This document shows, in pieces, positions 25,900 to 34,711 of a DNA stretch of 42,963 nt (positions within the stretch are counted from its first letter, which is position 1; the number at the start of each line of letters is the position of its first letter). The translations under genes were made by a program, and so were the position numbers. Below the pieces are notes generated by a model that worked only from the letters and a program-made list of their open reading frames with translations, had not been told where the DNA came from and ran no database searches. The stretch is from an uncultured Lachnospiraceae bacterium (lineage in GTDB: Bacteria > Bacillota > Clostridia > Lachnospirales > Lachnospiraceae), in NCBI GenBank assembly GCA_910585715.1, contig CAJUEX010000027.1:1-42963 (forward strand), given 5' to 3'.

Positions 25900-26910
25900 A
25901 TGGTAAGCGTGATTGTGCCTGTATATAAAAGTGAAAAAACCCTGGAGCGGTGTGTGAAAAGCCTTACCATGCAGTCCTATAAGGATTTGGAAATCCTGCT
26001 GGTGGTAGACGGTCCTCCTGATAAGTCGGGAGAGCTGGCGGACAGGCTGGCAGGAGAGGATGAACGGATTCGTGTAATCAATCAGAAAAATAAAGGGGTC
26101 AGCGCCGCCAGAAATAAGGGGCTTTCTGAAGCAAAAGGCGAGTATATACGTTTTCTGGACAGCGACGATTATGTAAAAGAGGACTCTATACAGGTAATGG
26201 TAGAGGCAATGGAAGCAGGAAATGCGGATTTTGTGGTGGCGGGATTCCATCATCTGTATTTCGGGCGCTGTATCGGGAAGCTTCCTGAGAAGGAAGGCTG
26301 CTTTCCGGTAAAGGAGAGCCGGGACTATATACTAAAGCTATACCGGACGGGTTTTCTTAATATGCCATGGAATAAGCTGTTTAAACGGGAAAAGATAAGG
26401 ACAGGCTTTCCGGAGGATTTGAATCTGGGAGAGGATTTATTGTTCAATCTTGCCTATTTAAAGCAATGTGACAGCTTTTATACATTAAAAGAGCCGGTCT
26501 GTGAGTTTATTCAGGACGATAGGGGAACCACTCTTTCCACAAAAAGAAGAAAGGATAAGCTGGAAATTGCCCTGCTTTTGTATGAGAGAACCGGGCAGGC
26601 AATGAAAGAGCTTTTCGGAGACGGGAAGACGGACGGAGCGCTGGAAGACAAGCTGATTGTGGAATTTTTAGATGATTTGGAGCAGCTGGCATTTGCGGAT
26701 TCCCTTACTGCAAAAGAGAAATTCCGGGTGATTGACAGTTATAAAAAAGCGCTGAAGAACCTGCAAAGGGACCATAAGGATTATAAACCTCAATTGAAGC
26801 TGCCGGACTATAAAATCATTTATTTCTTTCTGAACATTGGCTGCAGGCATATGACTTATTTTATGATTGTCTTAAGAGGCTTTGTGGTCAGGCTGCTAAA
26901 AAGGAGGTAA
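25900..26910 (+). CDS. GT2 family glycosyltransferase (first of three)
   Basis: This 336-residue protein has a GT-A fold of the GT2 family, transferring sugar from a nucleotide-sugar to a glycan. Seen motifs are the N-terminal VSVIVPVYKSEKTLERCV, an altered nucleotide-binding motif VVDGPPDKS where VDDGSPDNS is usual, NKGVSAARNKGL, and the metal-binding FLDSDDY near residues 86-92. A helical C-terminal half of about 200 residues follows. The ATG at 25900 has AAGGAG at 25887-25892. The next gene's ATG overlaps its stop, and the three GT2 genes are packed together as one cluster, suggesting sequential steps in a surface polysaccharide. Donor and acceptor are unknown. Confidence 0.92.
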   Translation: MVSVIVPVYKSEKTLERCVKSLTMQSYKDLEILLVVDGPPDKSGELADRLAGEDERIRVINQKNKGVSAARNKGLSEAKGEYIRFLDSDDYVKEDSIQVMVEAMEAGNADFVVAGFHHLYFGRCIGKLPEKEGCFPVKESRDYILKLYRTGFLNMPWNKLFKREKIRTGFPEDLNLGEDLLFNLAYLKQCDSFYTLKEPVCEFIQDDRGTTLSTKRRKDKLEIALLLYERTGQAMKELFGDGKTDGALEDKLIVEFLDDLEQLAFADSLTAKEKFRVIDSYKKALKNLQRDHKDYKPQLKLPDYKIIYFFLNIGCRHMTYFMIVLRGFVVRLLKRR

Positions 26911-26915
26911 TGCTT

Positions 26916-27917
26916 GTGGCAGAAGGGCTTATTACAGTAATTGTGCCTGTCTATAAGGTGGAAGCCTATTTGGAGAGAGCCATTTTGTCTGTTTTAAATC
27001 AAACCTATCAGAATTTGCAAATCATACTTGTGGACGACGGCTCTCCTGATAACTGTGGAAGCATTTGCGATGCTTATGGGAAAAAGGATTCCAGAATTCA
27101 GGTGATACACAAGGAAAACGGCGGGCTGTCAGATGCCAGAAATGCAGGTCTTGAGGCTGCTAAGGGAGATTATATCGCATTTTTAGACAGCGACGATTTT
27201 TTTGCTCCCTTTTTTCTGGAGGCGCTTTTGGAGGCGCTGCTTTCTACCGGAAGCGATGTGGCGCTGTGTCCTTATCAGGTGGTAAAGGAATCCGGCATAA
27301 GGGAATTTGTGCCGCTTCCTGAAGAAAAGAAAGACTATTATGCTGTTTATGGCAGAAAAGAACTGCTGCTTAATATGTATGACAGAAATCATCCTGACGC
27401 CACCTATTTTATCGTGGCATGGAATAAGCTGTATAGGGCATCCTTCTGGAAAGATATCCGGTTCCCGAAAGGAAAGATTCATGAGGATGAAGCCACTACT
27501 TATAAGTTGTTTGACAAAGTAAAAAAAGGCGTTTATGTAAAATGGCCCATGTACGGATATTTCAGCGCGCCTTCCAGCATTACGAGAGATGCCTTTACGG
27601 TAAAGCGCCTGCAATGGATGGAAGCGCTGACAGAACGGATTGATTTTTTTGAGAATGAGACGGGCGAAATGGACCTTGCTTTTTTTGCCGGTCAGGCAAG
27701 GGCAGACGGTGCCATCCGTTACTACTATCCTTTAAAGGAGCAGGTAAAGGATTCTGAAAAAGAGCAGGAGCAGCTGAAGGATTATGTGAGGGCGGCTTTA
27801 AAGGGGCAGAAAAAATATGGCTCTTTAAGCCTTGCCACCAGAATCGGATACCGATTATTTCTGCTGCTGCCCGGTTTGTATAAATTGCTGGTGATTCCCC
27901 GGGAAGAGAAAAGGTAA
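26916..27917 (+). CDS. GT2 family glycosyltransferase (second of three)
   Basis: A GT2 glycosyltransferase of about 333 residues with the complete motif set: ITVIVPVYKVEAYLERAI, VDDGSPDNCGSICDAYG, KENGGLSDARNAGL and FLDSDDFF. The C-terminal half is helical and carries a WNKLYRASFW segment also matched in part by the first GT2 (WNKLFKREKI). An ATG at 26910 overlaps the previous stop codon but is only 2 bp from AAGGAGG (26901-26907). The in-frame GTG at 26916 is 8 bp away and is preferred. Either start leaves the GT-A core intact. The product probably acts in the same polysaccharide pathway as its neighbours. Confidence 0.92.
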   Translation: MAEGLITVIVPVYKVEAYLERAILSVLNQTYQNLQIILVDDGSPDNCGSICDAYGKKDSRIQVIHKENGGLSDARNAGLEAAKGDYIAFLDSDDFFAPFFLEALLEALLSTGSDVALCPYQVVKESGIREFVPLPEEKKDYYAVYGRKELLLNMYDRNHPDATYFIVAWNKLYRASFWKDIRFPKGKIHEDEATTYKLFDKVKKGVYVKWPMYGYFSAPSSITRDAFTVKRLQWMEALTERIDFFENETGEMDLAFFAGQARADGAIRYYYPLKEQVKDSEKEQEQLKDYVRAALKGQKKYGSLSLATRIGYRLFLLLPGLYKLLVIPREEKR

Positions 27918-27925
27918 AAGGAAAA

Positions 27926-28957
27926 ATGATAGTGAAAGTAAGCGTAGTCATACCCGTATACAATATGGAAAAATATCTGGCAAGATGCATGGACAGCGTT
28001 CTGGCACAGACATTGAAGGAAATGGAAATCATTCTGGTAGATGACGGGGGCAGCGACGGCTCCGTTGCCATGTGCGATGCATATGAGAAGCAATATGAGA
28101 ATGTAACAGTTCTCCATAAGGAAAACGGAGGGCTGACTTCCGCATGGAAAGCCGGAAGCCAGTTAGCTAAGGGTAACTATATTGGATATGTGGACAGCGA
28201 TGACTTTATAGAGCCTGATATGTTTGAACGGCTGCTTAGAGAAGCGGAAAAAGAGGATGCGGATATTGCCTGCTGCGGGCTTAAGCATATTTATGAATCC
28301 GGAAACCATCAGGAATGGACAGAGCAGATGGAATTTCCTGAACAGGTCTTTACAGTAGAGACCTTAAAGGAGCATGTATTTCCGGTGCTGATTAACGACG
28401 GCAGCTTTATGGGGCGGCATTTAATGCCCAACCGGGTCACGAAAATCGTAAAAAGTCAGCTGGTCAAAAAAAACCTGTCCATGTGTGACGACAGGGTGTC
28501 CATTGGAGAAGATTACCAGTTTTCTCTCTGCATGTTTCTGGATGCTGAAAAGGTAGTGATTGTAAAGGACTTTTTTCCCTATTACTATTACATGAATGAC
28601 AGCTCCATGACTATGAAATATGATGAACATTATATGGATAAAATAAAAATCATGAAGGAAAACCTTTGCCGGATTTCGGATGCCAAGGGGGCTTATGATT
28701 TAAAGCCACAGATTATCAATGATTTTCTGTGTCTTACTGTGCTTCATATAAAAGGAGGCATTTATAAAAAGAAGTCTGCCCCCTACAGGGAACACCGGGC
28801 GGATATGAAGAAAATCTGCAGGGATAAGGAAGTGGCGGATGCCATGAACAGCTATCAAATGCCGGATTTGTCCATGGCGGAAAGGTTATTTCTGTTTTTC
28901 ATGAAGCATCATATGTATTTTGCTATTTTCATGGCAGTAAGAATTTATTTCAGATGA
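27926..28957 (+). CDS. GT2 family glycosyltransferase (third of three)
   Basis: This 343-residue GT2 protein has VSVVIPVYNMEKYLARCM, VDDGGSDGSVAMCDAYE, HKENGGLTSAWKAGSQLAKG and VDSDDFIEPDMF. The SAR triplet common in the family (SDARNAG) is replaced here by TSAWKAG, which is seen in some GT2 members with another acceptor. The C-terminal part is helical and ends with a hydrophobic segment that could lie against the membrane. It begins 9 bp after the second GT2 gene. The donor sugar cannot be read from the sequence. Confidence 0.92.
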   Translation: MIVKVSVVIPVYNMEKYLARCMDSVLAQTLKEMEIILVDDGGSDGSVAMCDAYEKQYENVTVLHKENGGLTSAWKAGSQLAKGNYIGYVDSDDFIEPDMFERLLREAEKEDADIACCGLKHIYESGNHQEWTEQMEFPEQVFTVETLKEHVFPVLINDGSFMGRHLMPNRVTKIVKSQLVKKNLSMCDDRVSIGEDYQFSLCMFLDAEKVVIVKDFFPYYYYMNDSSMTMKYDEHYMDKIKIMKENLCRISDAKGAYDLKPQIINDFLCLTVLHIKGGIYKKKSAPYREHRADMKKICRDKEVADAMNSYQMPDLSMAERLFLFFMKHHMYFAIFMAVRIYFR

Positions 28958-29014
28958 GCATGGGGACTGCTGCTATATGGAGAAAGTGCATAAATCATAT
29001 ATTAAGGAAAGAGT

Positions 29015-30556
29015 ATGAACGAACAAAACAGAGGAAGATGGAATAAAAAACAACTGGATATATGCTATTATGCCGGGTTCATCCTGCTTATAGGGCTCAT
29101 CTGCTTTTTATCCTTTTATAAGCTGGACGCCAGGTATGTGGACCCGTGGGACGAAGCGAGGCATGGGGTCAACGCTTATGAAATGTACAAGGAAGGAAAT
29201 CTGATACGGAGCACTTATCTGTATGATACGGATTATTACAACTTAAAGCCCCCTCTCAGCATGTGGTGCATTATGGCTTCCTTTGCGGTGCTTGGAACAA
29301 ATGTGTTTGCCCTGCGTGCCTATTCCGCTTTGTGCTATGTGATATTGTCCATTGTAACAGGATGTTTTGTAAGAAGGAGCTACGGAAGACTGGAGGCGCT
29401 GTTTACTTTAGGGTTTCTGGCTGGTAACACAACCCCCTTTATTGCCCATATGATAAGAGCGGGAGATGCGGACAGCCTGTATGTGCTGTTGTTTACCCTT
29501 GCCATGCTTGCCATGCTGCGGATTGAGAAGAATCAGAAATATCTGTATGCCTGTGGCCTGTTTTTTGCATTGGCGTTTTTAACAAAAAGCTTTCATGCAG
29601 GTGTCATTGTAGTTATTGGCGGCTTATTTCTGCTCATAACAGGAGAACTGAAAAAAATGTCCCTCAGGACATGGGGGCTGTTCCTTGGCTCTTTTATAAT
29701 ACCTATAGGCTGCTGGGCGGTGCCCAGACTGTTTATAGATGGTATGGATTTCTTCCGTCAGATGCTTTATACAGATGTGCTGGGAAGGTCCGGGGAAGGA
29801 TTTGGCAGCGTGGAGGGAACCTTTACCTATTATCTTGAATATTATCTCGGAATAGCAGGAGCAAACTTTAAGACCGTGTCAGGAAGCGGTACGGTTTACT
29901 GTCTGGCAGTGGTTATCTGCGGGGCAGGGGCTCTTTATTATAACAGGATGTTTACGCAAAAGAATTATAAGAAGATTATCGGTTACCTGCTTTGGATTTT
30001 TGTTCCGCTTCTGGCATTTTCAGCAGTAAGGACCAAGCTTTTGTGGTATATGTATCCGGTTTTCATTCCTTTGTTCATGTCTGCGGGCATACTGGCGGGA
30101 AAGCTTGTAAAGGATAAGCGGATAAGCGGTTTTGTCAGAGGAATGACGGCGGTTTTCGTCATAGCAGGCATCTGTTATTTTTCCGGAGATGTGTACAGGC
30201 AGATTAATGAGAAAATAAATAACCAGCAGTCGGCGTTAGAGTTTCAGAGCCTTGTGAGAAATGCGGCGGAAGAGGTAAAGGAAACAAAGGCATATGTGTT
30301 ATATGATAAAGAGCAGTCAGTCTGGAACCAGCAGGACGTGTTCGTGGCAGAAGCTTATGGTGATTATGAGTGTGTGAATCTGGAAGGCGGAATGACAGAG
30401 CTTAAGAGCAGGCTTTTGGAAAAAGAGAATGAGAGGATTCTTTGCTTTTTCTATAAAGAGGGCTATGAGCATTTGGCTGGTGTGTTTAAGGAAGCGGGAA
30501 TGGAAACGGAGCTTTTGGAAGAAAGCCTTCACTATGAGGCAGTTATAATACAATAA
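29015..30556 (+). CDS. GT39/ArnT-like polyprenyl-phosphate-dependent glycosyltransferase
   Basis: This 513-residue polytopic protein has about eleven hydrophobic helices and the PMT/ArnT signature: an acidic loop DPWDEARHG near residues 43-51 after the first helix, then YNLKPPLSMW around residues 76-85. Such GT-C enzymes use undecaprenyl- or dolichol-phosphate sugars on the outer face of the membrane to modify glycans, lipids or proteins. The C-terminal 110 residues form a soluble domain. Coming after the DUF2142 and GT2 genes, it probably decorates the same envelope glycan. A new sensory gene starts only 22 bp after its stop without a visible terminator. Confidence 0.88.
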   Translation: MNEQNRGRWNKKQLDICYYAGFILLIGLICFLSFYKLDARYVDPWDEARHGVNAYEMYKEGNLIRSTYLYDTDYYNLKPPLSMWCIMASFAVLGTNVFALRAYSALCYVILSIVTGCFVRRSYGRLEALFTLGFLAGNTTPFIAHMIRAGDADSLYVLLFTLAMLAMLRIEKNQKYLYACGLFFALAFLTKSFHAGVIVVIGGLFLLITGELKKMSLRTWGLFLGSFIIPIGCWAVPRLFIDGMDFFRQMLYTDVLGRSGEGFGSVEGTFTYYLEYYLGIAGANFKTVSGSGTVYCLAVVICGAGALYYNRMFTQKNYKKIIGYLLWIFVPLLAFSAVRTKLLWYMYPVFIPLFMSAGILAGKLVKDKRISGFVRGMTAVFVIAGICYFSGDVYRQINEKINNQQSALEFQSLVRNAAEEVKETKAYVLYDKEQSVWNQQDVFVAEAYGDYECVNLEGGMTELKSRLLEKENERILCFFYKEGYEHLAGVFKEAGMETELLEESLHYEAVIIQ

Positions 30557-30578
30557 GAAACATAGAGGGAATAAGCAG

Positions 30579-31613
30579 GTGAAAAAGGGAACAAATAAAA
30601 AAACGAAAATGACGGTTCTTATAAAGATAGCCATGCTGATTATGGCAATGACGGTTATCACCATAGCAAGCCTGATTTATTTTAAAATGCTGGTAGCTGA
30701 TACCAAAGATGTGAAAGAACAGGAATATAGTCAATATACAAGGCATTATGCTTTTATTGCAGATAATATGGAAAATGAATTTTGGGAGGAAGTGTATCAG
30801 GGAGCAAAAAGAAGGGGTGAAGAAACCGATGTTTATCTGGAATGCTTTGGAAGCAGTGCAGCAGTAGAATATTCCAAAGAAGAGCTTCTTAAGATGGCAA
30901 TTGCGGCAAAGGTGGATGGAATCGTACTGGAAGCGGACGAAAGCACTGAAATACTTCAACTGATTGACCAGGCAGCGGACAATCAGATTCCGGTGGTTAC
31001 GGTTATGACAGACAGCTATGGCAGTAAAAGACAGAGCTTTATCGGGATTGGAAGTTATAATCTGGGAAGAGAATATGGAAGACAGATTATCCGGGTTTCC
31101 ACAAAAGAAACAAAGAGAGTTCTTATTATTTTGGACGAGCATATGGATGATAATGGCAAGAATATTTTGTGTACGGGAATTAATGAGACTATATACAATG
31201 AGGGAAATCATTTGAATCTTGTTATTGATACTATGGAGGTTAGTGATAAAAGTACTTTCGGGCCGGAAGAAACCATTCGGAAAATTTTTATGAAGAAGGA
31301 AGAATTGCCGGACATTATAGTCTGCCTGAATGAACAGGCAACCATCAGCGCATGTCAGGCAGTGGTGGAATATAATCTGGTAGGTGAGGTGGATATTATC
31401 GGTTACCATATTACAGATGCCATAGGGAATGCCATACAAAGGAATCTGTTAGCAGCCACCATTGTGGTGGATTCCGGGAAGATGGGCGCTGACAGTGTGG
31501 ACAGCCTGAATGAATACATTGAAACCGGTTATGTAAATGATTATGTGGTGATGGATGTGGATTCCGTTACGGACAACAATGTAAGGGAGTATATGGAGAA
31601 TGCTGCAAAATAG
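30579..31613 (+). CDS. Membrane-anchored RbsB-like sugar-binding sensory protein
   Basis: This 344-residue periplasmic-binding-type protein (Peripla_BP_4/RbsB-like) has one uncleaved-looking N-terminal helix after a Lys-rich start (about residues 12-36) and no lipobox Cys. The two-lobed fold can be followed: FIADNMENEFWEEVYQGAKRRG, VDGIVLEADES, IPVVTVMTDS, the FIGIGSYNLGREYG hinge motif, and a late VDIIGYHITDA. The gene overlaps the histidine kinase gene by 14 bp, so its likely role is to present sugar occupancy to the kinase rather than to transport. The start is a GTG at 30579 with AGAGGGA upstream. It is more RbsB-like than the second binding protein at 34708. Confidence 0.85.
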   Translation: MKKGTNKKTKMTVLIKIAMLIMAMTVITIASLIYFKMLVADTKDVKEQEYSQYTRHYAFIADNMENEFWEEVYQGAKRRGEETDVYLECFGSSAAVEYSKEELLKMAIAAKVDGIVLEADESTEILQLIDQAADNQIPVVTVMTDSYGSKRQSFIGIGSYNLGREYGRQIIRVSTKETKRVLIILDEHMDDNGKNILCTGINETIYNEGNHLNLVIDTMEVSDKSTFGPEETIRKIFMKKEELPDIIVCLNEQATISACQAVVEYNLVGEVDIIGYHITDAIGNAIQRNLLAATIVVDSGKMGADSVDSLNEYIETGYVNDYVVMDVDSVTDNNVREYMENAAK

Positions 31614-33111
31614 AACCACGCGCAGGAAGGAAAGATACATAAGCATACAGACAAAGCTCGTATTGGTATTTTTTGTGACTACCGCTATTATTTTTGCCGT
31701 CAACATGTACATGTATATTAATTTCAACCGTATGATAAAACGGATTGACGGAATCTATGTGAGCAATGCAAATTTCAATGAGCTTCAAAACGGGCTGAAT
31801 CAGGTGCAGGTTAATATGACCGAATACCTGAGCACAAAGAGCTCGGATTCCATGGAAGAATACTTTCGCAGTGAAGAAAGGTATTCGGCAATGGTCCGGG
31901 ATTTAAATGATGCTGTGGTAGAAGATGAAAGCATGATTATGGAAAAAAACATAAAAGGAATGTCGGAAAGCTATCTGGAGCTGGCAGGCAGTATCATTGA
32001 AGCGAAAAGAGGCAGGAATGTAGAAAGATATAAGGTGCTGTATGAGCAGGCAAGCCAGCTTTATTCCTGCATAAACACTTATATATACAGCCTGAATAAC
32101 AGACAGTTCCAGAACAATTCCAAAAGCTATTCCGCGCTTTTTTCCTCCATGAAATACATGGAGGTCATTAACATGGCGATTCTCTGTATGGTGGCGCTTT
32201 TAAATGTTTTGCTGACTATAGTCCTTACAAGAGGAATTACAAGACCTTTAAAACAGTTGGCGGAGGCAGCAAATCAGGTGGCGGAAGGAAATCTGGAGAT
32301 TGAACCGGCAGAGACGGAGAGCTGGGATGAGGTAGGTGTGGTTACCAGAGCATTCAATCAGATGGTTTTAAGCCTTCAGGGATATATCAGGCGTTTAAAG
32401 GAGAGCATGGAGTCAGAAAGCGCCATGAAGGAAAAAGAATTGTTGATGGAAGCCCATTTAAAGGATGCTCAGCTTAAATATCTTCAGGCCCAGATCAATC
32501 CTCATTTTCTGTTCAATACATTAAATGCAGGAGCCCAGTTAGCCATGATGGAGGAAGCGGAAAAGACCTACCGGTATATACAAAATGTTGCGGATTTTTT
32601 CAGGTATAATATCAAGGAAAGCCGGGAAAGCGTAACCTTAAGGCAGGAAATTGAAATAGTGGATAATTATATCTATATATTAAATGTGCGTTTTTCCGGG
32701 GAAATCCATTTTAGAAAGCATGTGGATGAAGACCTTACCGATGTTCTGGTACCCGGCATGATTTTGCAGCCTATAGTGGAAAATTCTATTAATTACGGAA
32801 TACGCAATATTGACTGGGAAGGCTATATCGATTTATCCGTGTACAGAGAAGGAGACCATATATGTATAAGCATACGGGATAACGGAATCGGGATGAGCAG
32901 CGAAAAGATACAAAAGATTATGAACAGCCGTCTAAAGGAAACGGATTTAGAGCAAAGCTCCAACGGAATCGGGCTGGATAATGTAATCGGACGGCTGCGT
33001 CTGTTTTTCGGAATGGAAGAAGTTATGGAAATAACCAGTGCAGGGGAAAATATGGGAACAGAAGTAGCTATTTTTATTCCGTATGAGGAAAAGGAGAATT
33101 TTTATGTATAA
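31600..33111 (+). CDS. YesM/LytS-type sensor histidine kinase
   Basis: The 503-residue kinase has membrane helices at about residues 18-40 and 187-207 enclosing a helical extracytoplasmic sensor of about 145 residues. HAMP (about 207-260), a coiled coil, and the His_kinase core follow, with the phospho-acceptor His302 in QINPHFLFNTLN. The ATP-binding boxes are VENSINYGI, RDNGIGM and NGIGLDNV. Kinases of this class pair with AraC-type response regulators and control sugar uptake. The small helical sensor lacks an obvious sugar pocket, which fits sensing through a separate binding protein. It overlaps the binding protein gene by 14 bp and the regulator gene by 8 bp. Confidence 0.94.
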   Translation: MLQNRTTRRKERYISIQTKLVLVFFVTTAIIFAVNMYMYINFNRMIKRIDGIYVSNANFNELQNGLNQVQVNMTEYLSTKSSDSMEEYFRSEERYSAMVRDLNDAVVEDESMIMEKNIKGMSESYLELAGSIIEAKRGRNVERYKVLYEQASQLYSCINTYIYSLNNRQFQNNSKSYSALFSSMKYMEVINMAILCMVALLNVLLTIVLTRGITRPLKQLAEAANQVAEGNLEIEPAETESWDEVGVVTRAFNQMVLSLQGYIRRLKESMESESAMKEKELLMEAHLKDAQLKYLQAQINPHFLFNTLNAGAQLAMMEEAEKTYRYIQNVADFFRYNIKESRESVTLRQEIEIVDNYIYILNVRFSGEIHFRKHVDEDLTDVLVPGMILQPIVENSINYGIRNIDWEGYIDLSVYREGDHICISIRDNGIGMSSEKIQKIMNSRLKETDLEQSSNGIGLDNVIGRLRLFFGMEEVMEITSAGENMGTEVAIFIPYEEKENFYV

Positions 33112-34711
33112 GATTATGATAGGGGATGATGAAGGAATCGTAATCGATGCCCTTACCTTTATTATCAAGAGAAATTTTGGTGATATTTGTGTAATTGAGT
33201 CGGCAAAAACCGGAAGGAGCGTCATTGAACTGGCAGAGAGGATTCATCCGGATATTGCTTTTATGGATATACAGATGCCGGGCATAAACGGGATTGAGGC
33301 AATGAAGGAAATCAAAAAAAGCAATCCCAATACGATTTTTATCGTTATCAGCGCCTATGATAAATTTGATTATGCCAAGGAAGCGCTGAATATTGGTGCG
33401 TTAGACTATTTAAACAAGCCCATTGACCAGAATGACATTGTAAATATTTTGAAGAAAGCAATGAATAAGGTAGATGGGGAGCGGGAAAAAAGAAGCAGGG
33501 ACCTTTTAATACAGGAAAAGCTGGAAACAGTAGTTCCCATTATTGAAAGCGGCCTGATTTATTCTGTATTGTTTCAGGAAAATTATGCGGATGATACGGA
33601 AAACTTTAAAAGACTGTTAGGGATTGAGACTAACAGAGGGTATATGATGGTAATCGAATGCGGGGACTCTCAGGAAGGGGGGCATCTGACCAATACTGTG
33701 GGGGCCAGCGTCAGGGTGCAGACTTATTACAGGGAATTAAGGGAAATCATTAAGGAGCACTTTTCCTGTGTGGTAGGCTCTATGATGGCAAACAGTATTA
33801 TTGCCCTTATTCCATGTAAAGATGATGAGCTTAATGAAGAGGAAGAATACAGTGAGCGGATTGAGATAATTGAAAATGCGAGAAGGATGGTAAGAAAGCT
33901 GAAAGGTCGTCTGAATGCCCAGTTCAGAGTTGGAATCGGTTCGGTGCAGAAGCTTGACGAAGCGGAAATTTCTTATATGGAGGCCATGAATTCCATACGC
34001 TTGTCCACAGGTTCCGTAGCTCATGTAAGAGATTTGCCCATTGGATGTGATTATGAGGAAGACTACCCTATTGAAACGGAAAGAGCCTTATTTGAAAAAA
34101 CAGAGGAGGGGGATGTAAATGGAGCGGTGTCAGAGGCAGGACGTTTCTTTGACTGGATGACAGAAAGGTATCCGGAAGCTGTTATGGATATTAAGCTGAA
34201 AGCATTGGAGCTGGTCCTTATGGCGGAGTATATCAGCTATGACAGCGGCGGAATGACCTATCATTTTAAAGCCCGCCATGATTATCTGCAGACCATCAAC
34301 GAAATGAAGGATTATGAAGGGCTTCGCTCATGGTTCCTCGCCAAGATACAGGAGGCATGCCGTAATGTGGCTACCAAGAAGGAAAAAAGTTCTACGAGCA
34401 TAGTTGACCGTGCCAAGGAATATATAAAGGCTCATTACCAAAAGGATATATCCTTAGATGATGTGAGCAGGGAAGTGAATATCAGCCCTTACTATTTCAG
34501 CAAGCTGTTTAAAGAAGAAACGGGAGAAAATTTTATTGAATATGTAACAGCTATCCGTATGGAAAAGGCAAAGGAGCTTTTGGAATACGGCAATAAGAGC
34601 ATGAAGGAAATCTGTCTGGAAGTAGGTTATGCGGACCCCAATTATTTCAGCCGCTCGTTCAAAAAGAATCTGGGGGTGACGCCTACAGAGTACAAGGAGG
34701 GAAAAAGGTGA
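33104..34711 (+). CDS. YesN-type AraC-family response regulator
   Basis: This 535-residue regulator has an N-terminal receiver domain with Asp8/Asp9, the phospho-acceptor Asp55 (FMDIQMPG) and the Lys of LNKPID. A middle region of about 300 residues follows, then a C-terminal AraC double helix-turn-helix (about residues 435-532; ISPYYFSKLFKEETG and EVGYADPNYFSRSFKK). An earlier in-frame start at 33083 lacks a proper ribosome site; the ATG at 33104 has AAGGAG at 33091-33096. It should activate the sugar transporter genes starting at 35921. The coupled layout with the kinase leaves little doubt about the pairing. Confidence 0.95.
   Translation: MYKIMIGDDEGIVIDALTFIIKRNFGDICVIESAKTGRSVIELAERIHPDIAFMDIQMPGINGIEAMKEIKKSNPNTIFIVISAYDKFDYAKEALNIGALDYLNKPIDQNDIVNILKKAMNKVDGEREKRSRDLLIQEKLETVVPIIESGLIYSVLFQENYADDTENFKRLLGIETNRGYMMVIECGDSQEGGHLTNTVGASVRVQTYYRELREIIKEHFSCVVGSMMANSIIALIPCKDDELNEEEEYSERIEIIENARRMVRKLKGRLNAQFRVGIGSVQKLDEAEISYMEAMNSIRLSTGSVAHVRDLPIGCDYEEDYPIETERALFEKTEEGDVNGAVSEAGRFFDWMTERYPEAVMDIKLKALELVLMAEYISYDSGGMTYHFKARHDYLQTINEMKDYEGLRSWFLAKIQEACRNVATKKEKSSTSIVDRAKEYIKAHYQKDISLDDVSREVNISPYYFSKLFKEETGENFIEYVTAIRMEKAKELLEYGNKSMKEICLEVGYADPNYFSRSFKKNLGVTPTEYKEGKR

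Noticed and set aside
30543..31439. Antisense frame of 298 codons opposite the RbsB-like gene
   Set aside because: It mirrors a well-formed binding-protein gene in a tight + strand operon, and the product has no recognisable domain.
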